The translations under genes and the position numbers were made by a program. The notes under the pieces are model-generated. The model was not told the origin of the DNA. It searched no databases and was given only the letters and a program-made list of their open reading frames with translations. Shown piece by piece: positions 12,171 through 22,000 of a stretch of DNA of 64,000 bases. This stretch comes from Stromatinia cepivora. Its lineage: Eukaryota; Ascomycota; Leotiomycetes; Helotiales; Sclerotiniaceae. The stretch is taken from the NCBI GenBank assembly GCA_014898415.1, contig RCTD01000016.1, positions 310,001 through 374,000 of the forward strand, given 5' to 3'. Every line of letters begins with the position of its first letter. Positions within the stretch are counted from its first letter, which is position 1.

Positions 12171-12866
12171 ATTAAGAGAAAGAAAAGTATTCTTCAATTC
12201 AGCAAATTAAATGTTATGATTTTATAATGATACATATATATATAATTATAAAAGGATCAAAAACCCATACAAATTCGAAGGAATTTGATTGTATATATAT
12301 ATGGCCTGAGCTCTATATAACAGACAAATTGCCACCACCAAAACAATACAAAAGCAATATATTTCAAAAAACTTATGCCTATAATCATTTCAAAAATCAT
12401 GCAAAAAGAAGCTTGAATATAATAAAAACGAAATATAATATCACCCCTATCGATTTCATTCAATTTAATTGATTTAATCAATTTGGTCAATTAACTTGAT
12501 TGATTTCGAAATTAACTATATTAACCACCTATCATCATTATACTATAATTCAACCTCCTTCCCTTTTCTATTGAAACTTTTTCCTTTCAGAGATTCCCCA
12601 AATCAAAGAGAATATAAATCAATATTAATTTAACCAATTAATAAACAATTTAATCGATTTGATCAATTCATTCATCATTTTGATCAATTTGATCAATTAA
12701 TTTGATTAATTTGATCAATTTCCAGTAAATTGATCAAATCAACCAAAATGACAAATCTAATTGATTTAAAACTCATAAACCTTTACAAAACCTGGTTTTC
12801 GATGAAATAGCAATAAAACAAAAAAGTAAAACACTTGAAAACGAGCTTTTCCGAAGGAGAGAATAA
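12171..12866 (+). other. Non-coding 3' tail of the chromovirus
   Basis: Follows the chromodomain and precedes the 3' LTR. It contains a stretch of GATCAATTT-like repeats (about 12470-12780) and ends in a purine-rich CCGAAGGAGAGAATAA, a plausible polypurine tract. Small open frames here look accidental. Confidence 0.6.
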
Positions 12867-13148
12867 TATCACAAATCGTAAATCATAAAAGATTAACTAT
12901 ATAATACTTCTTATCTCCCATATCAATTTATAAATTGATCATCTATACACATATATTACAAATCATATAATTTAATATAATAAAATAATAACCCTAATAA
13001 CATATATACACAATCTTATAATCCATAAATGAATATTTATATATATATATCTAATCGCTCTTTACAAATCATAATTCTTCAATTGTAGATTCTAAAGAAC
13101 ATAATTGACCCTGTTTATTCAGCTCTACTACGGCTCTTGTGCGTCACA
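12867..13148 (+). repeat. 3' LTR (282 bp) of chromovirus
   Basis: Full-length partner of 2744-3025, ending GCGTCACA. It has many more C-to-T changes (read on the plus strand) in its first half. Confidence 0.92.
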
Positions 13149-14340
13149 ATATATTCCGGAATAATTATAATTAATATTGAACGAAATAATAGAAATAAGG
13201 TAATACAATTAAATAATAGAGAATAAATTATAACAATTATATATGGTAATGGGGAGGGTGAAATTATACCCTCATTTTTAATAATTCAAGGATAGGTTCA
13301 TCTTTTCAATTGGTATACTGAAACCGATTTTCCTATGGATTGGATTATTAAATCTATATTTAATAGATAAACAAATAATGAGATAGGTTTAGAATAATTG
13401 AAATACTTTGATAAGTATACTTTGAATCGAAGAAAGGGCAAATATCGAATGTTGGTATTAAACAGGTATGAAAGTTATAAATCAGTAGCTTTTCAATTAT
13501 ATTATAAAGAGAATAATATTATATATTTAAGATTATTATTGTATTTAAATCATTTAATTCAATCATTTGATGTGGGCTGTTTTAATAATCTAAAATGTTT
13601 ATATGGTACTCAAATTGATGGGTTTATCAAAGTATATATCAATCATATTTCGAAAGTTGAATTCTTTATAGCTTTCAAAGTTGTATACCAAGAATCAATT
13701 ACAATTCAGAATATGAAATCAGGATTCCAAAGAATAGGTTTAATATCTTTTGATCTTGAAATTGTACTTTCGAAATTGGATATTCGAATTTGTATATCTA
13801 CTCCCCCCTTTTTCTATCAAGATTTATAGATCTTTCAAACCCCTTACAATCCAATTGAAGTTTTTTTATAATTAACTTTAGTAAAATTTCGAATAATTCG
13901 TTATCAATCAAATTCCCCTATATTTATATTCGAAATTGTATTAGTTTTAATTAAGGGTACAAAAAGATTAGTATATGAAAATACACTTTTAAATACAGAG
14001 ATTTGTATATTTCGGATAGCAAATGAAGCATTAAACAAATATCGATACACAAAAAAAACTCAATTATATTAAAGAGGAGTATTTATTAGATAAAAAACTT
14101 TCGATATATTATTTCAATAAAAGGTTGATATTCAAATTCAATATAATAAGTATCAAAAAAAAGGGAATTCTAATGAAGAAGTATTTTCTAATTGATATTA
14201 TAATAAATGTGAAAAGATTGAATATAATATAAGGATTTGTCAAAATAATATAATAGATCCTAGATTATTATAATTTTCATAGTTTTATTCAATTGATTTA
14301 ATGATTGTTCAATAATATGAATTTGAAAGAGTGAATTGAA
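13149..14340 (+). pseudogene. Fot1-like transposase, C-terminal half (decayed)
   Basis: The transposase resumes after the retrotransposon. 13398-13829 is open for 143 codons and matches the DDE/CENP-B-type core of Fot1/pogo: 'KYFDKYTLNRRKGKYRMLVL', a His-rich region altered to 'NRYESY', then 'HLIQSFDVGCFNNLK'. The usual motif is LDGHxSH, so the second catalytic Asp is Asn (AAC at 13461-13463). The third Asp (FDVGCF) is kept. It continues past 13829 with many stops until the right inverted repeat. Confidence 0.85.
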
Positions 14341-14389
14341 GTGAAAATAACCCGTACACTGATATGACCCACATACTGATAAACCACGT
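14341..14389 (-). repeat. Right terminal inverted repeat of Fot1-like element
   Basis: Inverse of 2128-2176, ending CCACGT, followed by the TA target duplication at 14390-14391. Confidence 0.9.
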
Positions 14390-14649
14390 TAATACTTTCA
14401 TTAGTACAATATTAGATTCGGCTAATTAAATCAAAGCTTATAGGTGTACAGATACTAGTAGTAGCTTCATTTACTATGGGATCTTTATATCTCTCTCTCT
14501 TTCGTTTTTCTTCTTTCTTTAGCTTTAAATTTTAAATAGAGAATTACATCATTTTATAATAGCGCTTTATATAGCTCTATCTCAATACTACTCGGTCCGA
14601 TTGAAGTTTCTTTAAAGCTTTTTCAACTCGAATGAAAGATTGCCGTGTA

Positions 14650-15000
14650 GAACACACAGGGCCAGATAGAAGCCTAATTGGTCCAATTACGAGGTTATGA
14701 TGAAGAAGCAACCACCTCAAATGCAGTTATCCTGCGGCTAAAAGGTCTGAAAAATGCCAAGTGACATATGCAGAAATAAGCGGAGACAGCAGTAAGAGGC
14801 CTCCTACAAGATAAGATAGTTAGACTCGCTGCTGCTGTGGCACCTGAAATTACGTGGGATGTGTTTACTGCTGATGATTGACCAATAGATCCATCCAAGC
14901 TTTTGTGGTGACAGATCCATGCTGCGTGAACCATGCTACCATCACCGGAGACCCTTCTCCTTTAGCCTCGTATCTACCCCAAAGAACTTCCAAAGACTGA
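14650..15000 (+). pseudogene. Possible gene relic with TGA/TAA stops
   Basis: One plus frame has coding texture broken only by scattered stops: 'RGYDEEATTSNAVILRLKG', then after stops 'AETAVRGLLQDKIVRLAAAV' and 'EITWDVFTADD'. Most of the breaks are TGA, which RIP makes from TGG or CGA. The family is not recognised. It lies between the transposon block and the epoxide hydrolase, so it may be a cluster gene lost to decay, or chance. Confidence 0.25.
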
Positions 15001-15147
15001 ATCAGCGGTGTGGGTAAAATCTTTTCTAATTTTCTACATTCCATTTTGAGAATCTTTGAGTTCTGTGTTTTTTCCCTAGATTTCGTACTCCCGAATACAA
15101 TTTTTTTCACAGAAACTTTCTATCTCGTTACAATCGGGGAAATTGCT

Positions 15148-16268
15148 ATGGATTCTCTAGTTCCAAATGACCCCCGGGTCGAGCACAAGTACTCTACTAT
15201 TGAAGATGGCATCAAATATCACTACATGCTAGCAAAGCCCGAAGGAAGAACAATTGCCACCGTCGTACTTCTTCATGGCTGGTAAGTAAATTTCATACCA
15301 AGCTTCTTACGATGTTAAATCTCTGACTCTCTTCACTTTTACAGGCCGGATCTAGGAATGGGCTGGCGCTTTCAAGTCCCCCATCTCCTCTCCTTAAACA
15401 TCCAAGTAATCATCCCAGATATGCTTGGATATGGTCAAACCTCTTCACCCATGTCCCCTCAAGAATACTCTATGAAAAAAACTTCAAGCCATATAGCTCA
15501 CATCATCCGCGAAGTAACTACTGAGCCCATCATACTTGGTGGTCATGATTGGGGAGCTTTTCTTGCTTGGCGTACAGCTATCTACTACCCCTCACTTATC
15601 CGAGGTGTTTTCACTTTCTGTATCCCTTTCTTTCCACCTCGATCCACTGTTATCACGCTAGAACAGTTCGTCGAACAACTTCCAGATTTCAAATATCAGT
15701 TGCAACTTGCTAGTCCGATTGCTGAGACCGTGGCTGGAAAGTCAGAGGCCACATTGAGGGGCTTTTTGAGTAGTATGTTTGGGGGTGTTACTTCGGAAGG
15801 TTTACCTGGGTTTGAGGTCTCCACTGGCATCATTGGGGAAAGACTTGAGAAGATTAATTCTACACCTCTCATGACCTCGGAAATTCTAGATCACTATGGT
15901 ACATATATCTAAATCTAACTTACAAACGAAAAACTAACCTTTTGTTACCAACTTTAGTGCAGGAATACTCTCGGAATGGTCTTCATGGCCCAATGAATTG
16001 GTACCGTACTATGTCGATAAACAGCGAGGAAGAGCTTCCACTGGTTGAAAAAATGCCTGGTTTCAAGTTCCAGATGCCGGGCATGATTGTTATGGCTGGC
16101 GAGGACCCTGCATTACCGCCAGTTATGGCTGAGGGTCAAGAGATATATTTTGCTGCGGGGCTGAAGAAAGAAATTATACTTGGAGCGTCTCATTGGGTCT
16201 TGACTCACTTCCCTAAGGAGGCAAATAAGTATATTGAGGAGTTTGTGAAAGAGATACTCGAAATGTAA
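15148..16268 (+). CDS. Epoxide hydrolase-like alpha/beta hydrolase
   Basis: Three exons, 15148-15281, 15345-15898 and 15958-16268, give 332 residues. It has the layout of soluble epoxide hydrolases, which open epoxides via an Asp nucleophile and a covalent ester. HGWPDLG is the oxyanion-hole motif (HGxP). GGHDWGAF carries the nucleophilic Asp. The acidic partner is probably the Asp in GEDPALPP, and the catalytic His is in SHWVLTHFP. There is no signal peptide or membrane helix, so a cytosolic site is likely. Position between an SDR and a polyketide synthase suggests a tailoring step on a polyketide-derived epoxide, or detoxification. That role is inferred. All splice junctions keep frame and no lesion is seen. 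Confidence 0.92.
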
Positions 16269-16828
16269 AACTTTCATGGTACAAGCGAGAAGAATGCATT
16301 GGACACTATAAGATAGATATACTTTTGTGAAAGGATGGGTATCCTGCCTATATAAGTAGTAAAGCAAAATTTAGCTATGATTTTTGGCATCAAATTGTAC
16401 ATTCAACATTTTGATTGATTAACATCGAAATAATTGATAAATGAAATGGAAGTTGTGATAATTTAACATCAGAAAAACATCGGTTTGGAGTTATTCCCTA
16501 TATAAAATGCTGAAATTCATTTTCACTACATAGGTATAGTATAGTATTCAAAGAAACCATGTTTTCAAAATCATCGATATCATAAGAGCTTTGAGCATTA
16601 ATTTACGTAGAACTAGTTGTTGATTCCTGGTTTAAAACTACGATTTATGAGTATTGATATTTGTTTTAGTATTCCATGGTCAGAGTCGGTGGGTTTGAAG
16701 GTTATAACCGTAAATCAAGTGTGCGGAGAGTAATATCAAAAGCATTTAAGTCGATTTAGAGATCAAAATTTATAGATACAGACATCCAGTATTATCCAAC
16801 CTTTCAGGAACAAGGTGTAAATCGGCAT

Positions 16829-18248
16829 TCATCGTGCCTTATCGCTCTCCTTTAACGCATGAGCCTTCTGAAGTTTTCCAAAATTGAAGTCAGACCAAAA
16901 GATATAATCCTATGGCTTAGTTAGCTCTTTTCCCTGACCTATTCTTTGGGGGGGGGGGGGGGGGGGGGCTACTTACCCATATAGTACGGAAAGCGAAAGT
17001 GTCTAAGAAGCGAATAATACGTGTTGCACTTCCAGTCCAAAACCAGGCTGGTGGAGATGACTTTAAACTTTGTGTTACGACATTTCCGGCGTATATAAAG
17101 CGGTTCGTGGTTTCTGGGGATCTTTGTAAGTGAGAAATTCTTCGCTGGGTGAGAAATTTGGTTGAGGAGGGATAGATATACTTGGGGTTCTTTGAACATG
17201 TCGTTTGAATTCTGAAGCGAGAGGTGAGAAGTATGAGTCTGGTGGCCTTGTTAGAATTTGACTGATTGTAGAGACAGGTGATAAATAGTGACCTGCTGGT
17301 AGTTCTCGGTTTTGGTCACTTTTAAGAATGTTGGTTCCAATTTCTCCGGAGATTATCTGTAGAAGAAAACTTTAGGTATTTGAGGTAAGGAAGTATCAGG
17401 AAACAGGTTATCATACCATGAGTACTTTAACACTGAAAATAAATTCTAGTTAGCCCATATATACCAAGATTTTCATAGTAGTCTTGGTTTAAGAAAGCTT
17501 ACTTGAATGGGGCCATTTCGAGGCGGAGAGTATTAGTCCAATGCTGTAAAGCTGCTTTCGAAGCATTGTACGAAGCTATACGTAATTTCAATGAGAGCGC
17601 AAGATTTAATTGAGGAAATTGGAAATTGGAAATTAAAACTTACAGCCATATATGTATGGTACAATACCCCCAATGGAACCGATATTGACAATCGTTCCCG
17701 AGGATCTAATCAACATACTATGAAGGTAATGTACCATTCGCATAGGCCCAAAGACATTAACGTCAAACATTAGTTCCACAGATTTAACATTGGTATCGAT
17801 GGCGGTCATAGTATAACCTAGGAAACCTTAGTTGTAACTTTGAATATAAGAACTATAGATGTCTTACATATTCCACTGCACACAAACAACTCAGCACAAA
17901 ATTTTAGTTGCATGTATATTTTTGAAATCCACTTACGCATTATTGACCATTATATCAAGATAGCCATCAGTAATATCAAACAATTTTTCTTTGAAGCTGA
18001 GAATGGATTCGTCTTTCGTCACATCCAGCGGGAACCAGGTAATTTTCTCCTTGTCAAGATGCTCGCTAGATTCTTGTGGAAGAAGAGTAGCAATAGTATA
18101 GAGACCACGGCGATTGTATTCAAGAACAAGAGCCTCGCCAATACCACCTTGGCCACAGCTGAGAAGTATGTTAGCTAATAGCCTAGAGTTTTGAGGTACA
18201 TTTGGAATACTACCCGGTCACCAAGGCATATTTCTGCCTTTCCGACAT
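16829..18248 (-). CDS. Ayr1-like short-chain dehydrogenase, ten exons
   Basis: NADPH-dependent SDR of the 1-acyldihydroxyacetone-phosphate reductase (Ayr1) type, 288 residues after splicing. Minus-strand exons: 18248-18214, 18158-17937, 17875-17868 (8 nt), 17817-17644, 17575-17503, 17432-17417 (16 nt), 17356-17293, 17238-17182, 17113-16977, 16909-16829. The join gives TGCGQGGIGEAL (cofactor loop), NNAGICYTM, SSYNASKAAL (active site) and a C-terminal AWFWTGSATRIIRFLDTFAF tail typical of the family. The 8-nt exon supplies exactly the Gly-Ile after NNA. Two splice choices are weaker: a GTCACT donor at 17292 (54-nt in-frame intron) and a GTATAT donor at 17181. The last intron holds 21 consecutive G on the plus strand. 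It is divergent from the PKS at 19045, so co-regulation through the shared 796-bp interval is plausible. Confidence 0.82.
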
Positions 18249-19044
18249 TCTCAGTGCTTATTTGGGAGAACTCTTCGAAAAGTGCGAGGGGAAAGATAAT
18301 GGTGTTTGCAGGGCTTGGGGTGGTTCTGCAAGTGAGCGTTATCATATGCTTTCTTAAATTTGAATATCTTCAACTACTGGAAATTCTCATTCGAAGTCTT
18401 ATAGCTTCACCGCCATTTGATCTGATAAATATGAATGTGTCTTATAAATGCATCAGTGTACGTATACATGCATCATTGATGTAACATCGATGATGTTAAC
18501 AAACATGACTGCCTTCTACCGGGATAGTTATGATTTCTCTTACATCATTTTGAAGCTGACAGCACTGAGCCAGCAAATCTTCTTATTTTCTCTTATCAGG
18601 GCTGACCGCAGCTCTAGCTTGGCCGTGTCTTATTCTTTGGTTTCAAGTTTGTCGCTTAGGAATAAAATTATTCAGTCTATACAATTCATGGAATAAAGCA
18701 CAAAATAATAACGTATCTTAAAATTTCCTAATTAGAATAAATACTTCTTTTGGCAAATTTAGATTTCACCACCTCGGTGATCTTACTTTTCTCTAGATTG
18801 AGCAACTACCAGGTTATTAGCATAGGTAAACCCAAGGAAAAGTAAATCCATTATATCTAACCGTGAGGCTCTGTTAGTGTCTTGGGAATAATTCAGGTAT
18901 ATTAACCACTTGACCCAGATTTATTCCTGAAATATTTTGTGAAATCAAGATCAAAACCAGATTCTAGTTATTTCTCGACCTCCTTCACCTTCCTATACAC
19001 TCTTATAACCTCTTTTGACCTTACCTTCTTACACCCATTACAAG
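18249..19044. promoter_or_regulatory. Divergent promoter interval between Ayr1-like SDR and PKS
   Basis: 796 bp separating the start codons of two divergently transcribed genes. No gene is seen; short open frames are composition artefacts. A pyrimidine-rich stretch with CACCTTCC lies about 60 bp before the PKS start. No binding site is claimed. Confidence 0.45.
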
Positions 19045-22000
19045 ATGGCAGGGAAGACCAATGGCACCAGCACTCACCAGCCAGTGCTCTCCAATGGCAC
19101 CAGCACTCGCCAGCCAGCGACTTCCAATGAGCATGCCAACGGTTTCAAATCCAACCATGAAGAAGACCCCATATGTATTGTGGGAATGGGTAAAGCCGCC
19201 AATTAATTAAGAGAATCAATTCGCTAACAATTCCAGCTTGTCGTCTACCCGGAGGTATTCGATCTCCCTCAGACCTCTGGGAGTTTCTATGCCGCAATGA
19301 GTCTGCTCAAGGCCAGGTACCAAAGGAACGCTTTAACATCAAAGCATTTTATCATCCTGATGGTAGCCGAGCTGGAGTCATGGATGCAGATGGGGGGTAC
19401 TTCTTGCAAGAGGATGTCCGCCAATTTGAAAATAGCTTCTTCGGTATCAACAACTTAGAGGCTACTTACATGGATCCCCAACAACGAAAGCTTTTAGAAG
19501 TAGTCTTCGAGTGCTTTGAAAGCGCTGGAATATCGATGGATCAAATCTCCGGAACTAACACAGGAGTTTATGTCGGCAACTTTACCGTCGATTACCTGAC
19601 TATGCAGGCTCGAGATCCTGATTATATGCATCGATATAATGCCACAGGATCTGGCACAGCTATCAGTAAGTTGCATACAAATTTGTTCTCAAACTCCCGG
19701 AGCTGCGCGAAAGCAACCTTGCTTGAGTTTGCATCTCAGAAATTCCACTTTTGATTCAAGTAACCCGAATATTGACCGTATATAGTGTCAAATAGAATTA
19801 GCCATGTATTTAATCTTCATGGACCCAGGTACGTACTTTCCTCAACATGAAATCTTAGATGTCATGTAAAAATACTCCAACAACTGCTCAAATTTTTTAG
19901 TTTTACGATCGACACGGCGTGTTCTTCATCAATCTATTGTCTCCATAATGCGGTGAATGCAATCAAAAATGGAGAATGTGATGGAGCTATTGTTGCAGCT
20001 GCAAACTTGATCACTGCCCCCGAACAGCATCTTGGGACGATGAAAGGAGGTGTCCTCTCCCCGACCTCAACATGCCACACATTCGACGCTTCAGCTGATG
20101 GGTACGGGAGAGCCGAAGCTGTTAATGCTGTGTATATAAAGTCTCTCTCTTCTGCTCTCAGAGATGGCAACAAAATTTGGAGCGTGGTTCGTGGTACGGC
20201 CATAAACTCGTGAGTCTGATCGTTTGAATTTACTTGCAAGCCTTTACCACAAGCTAATAAATTATACCACAGAAACGGGAGGACTCCTGGAATCACGCTA
20301 CCAAGTGCTAAGCTTCAGGAGGCCGTGGTACGCAAGGCTTATGCCAGTGCTAGCTTGGGCTTCGACGAAACAGATTACATTGAGTGCCATGGAACTGGTA
20401 CCGCTGTTGGAGACCCCATAGAAGTTGATGGACTACAGAGCTGTTTTGGTCCCAGAAAATGGCCTCTGAAGATTGGATCAGTAAGTAATCTCGAGACATC
20501 CCTCACCGCAGTCTCTCTCTCTTATCCTTCTATTAAACTTCTTTATCTAACTTCACCGGCACAATCTAGGTCAAGGCAAATCTCGGTCACAGCGAAGCAG
20601 CTAGTGGTCTTACTTCATTGATCAAAGTAGCTTTAGCTTTAGACAAGGGCAAAATTCCACCAACATATGGTGTCAAGAAATTAAATCCCAAGAGTAAGCA
20701 ACCCCTTTCTTTGTCTGAGGCCTGAGCCAACCCATACAGAATTCCACTGATTTCGTAAATTCCAGTTCATCTTCAAAAAGCAAACATGAGCATTGCAATG
20801 GATGTAGGAGAATGGCCCAGAGATGTTCGCCGAGCCAGCATCAATTCATTCGGATACGGCGGTGCAAATGCCCATGTGATTGTCGAATCTCTCGACAGTT
20901 ACCTTAACGAAACCCGCGAGACAACTTATATTAAACCCGATTGCAAAGCTCAGGTAGTTGTGCTTCCTCTTTCAGCTGCATCAAAAAAGTCATTGGAAAC
21001 TCGCCTCAAACAAACTGAAGAGACTGTTCAACGTGGGGATGCAGATATGGCCAAAAGCCTTGCCTTCACATTGACCCAGAAATCCCCTAGCATGCGCAAC
21101 AAGAGATTTCTCTTAGCGAAGATAAGGGTTGATGGAAGTTCCGAAACGGTACAACTTGATACACCTGAAACTGTCGACGCAAAATCAGAGAGCTTCCCCT
21201 TTGCCTTTATTTTCACTGGCCAAGGGGCACAATACCCCGAAATGGGCAAACAACTGCTTCAGAATAATGAGAACTTTCTCAGCACGATCCGTGACCTCGA
21301 CAATCATTTAAAGAGTCTACCCAATAAGATAGCTCCAACATGGACCTTAGAACAAACTCTCTTGGATTCGCCGCTCACCAGCCAAATCAACCATGTCACC
21401 CGCAGTCAGCCAATATGCACAGCCATTCAAATCGGTCTTGTTAACCTATTGAGAAGTTGGGGGGTTACTCCTTCATCAGTTGTTGGACACTCGTCGGGCG
21501 AGATTGCAGCAGCCTATGCTGCTGGGTTACTCAACGCTAAAGAATCCATTCTCGCGGCATACTTGCGAGGCTATGCTGTCGGAATGCTAAAGTCGAGAGG
21601 AATTATGGTTGCCGCTGGAGTAAGCCCGGACCACGCTGAGCAACTTATTGAGGAACAAGGATTGCAGGGAAAAGTATGCGTGGCTTGTGTTAACTCTCCC
21701 GAGAGTGTTACGCTCAGTGGATCTGAAGAAGGTGCGCAGATTCTGCTAGCAGAATTGCAGAAGAACAAGCTTTTCGCTCGTAAAATTGAGACTGGCGGAA
21801 GAGCTTACCATTCCCATCTGGTAAAGGAGATTGGCCCTCTCTATGAAAGCCTCCTAGCACCACACTTGGATGAAAATCCCACAGTCTATACCTCTGAAAT
21901 TACCATGTTCTCATCCGTGGGTTATGAGGGTAGAAAATACCTACACCTTGCTAAACAGGCAAGAACGGCAAAGTATTGGCGGGACAACCTCGAAAACTCT

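Larger units (their letters stand above)
2744..13148 (+). mobile_element. Ty3/gypsy chromovirus, full-length, RIP-decayed, with two nested insertions
   Basis: A complete LTR retrotransposon bounded by two 282-bp LTRs (2744-3025 and 12867-13148), each starting TG/TA and ending ACA. Target duplication is ATATG at 2739-2743 and ATATA at 13149-13153, differing by one G-to-A. Removing the two internal elements and their duplications leaves about 7044 bp. Domain order is gag region, aspartic protease, reverse transcriptase, RNase H, integrase, chromodomain, all in one direction and all broken by stops. This is the Ty3/gypsy order, and the C-terminal chromodomain makes it a chromovirus (family knowledge). 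It cannot move on its own. Confidence 0.92.
2126..14391. mobile_element. Nested transposon block: Fot1/pogo-like DNA transposon (outermost)
   Basis: The outermost element runs 2128-14389. It begins ACGTGGTTTATCAG and ends with the inverted copy, flanked by TA at 2126-2127 and 14390-14391, the target duplication of Tc1/mariner-pogo elements. The ends match over about 49 bp (2128-2176 against 14341-14389), and every mismatch is a transition. Subtracting the LTR element inserted at 2744 and its 5-bp duplication leaves about 1852 bp. Remnants of a DDE transposase are readable on both sides. Size, terminal repeat length and protein resemble Fot1-like elements, including Flipper described from Botrytis cinerea (about 1.8 kb, ~48-bp inverted repeats, from memory). 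The element is dead: stops throughout and split by the retrotransposon. Confidence 0.9.

Noticed and set aside
17100..17125. Apparent frameshift in the Ayr1-like gene
   Set aside because: A 68-nt intron (17114-17181, GTATAT donor, CTCAC branch, CCCAG acceptor) restores frame and gives RTPKTTNRFIYAGNVV, so the gene is taken as intact.
16969..17199. 76-codon minus-strand open frame
   Set aside because: It overlaps exons 8-9 of the Ayr1-like gene in the wrong frame; splicing explains the region better.
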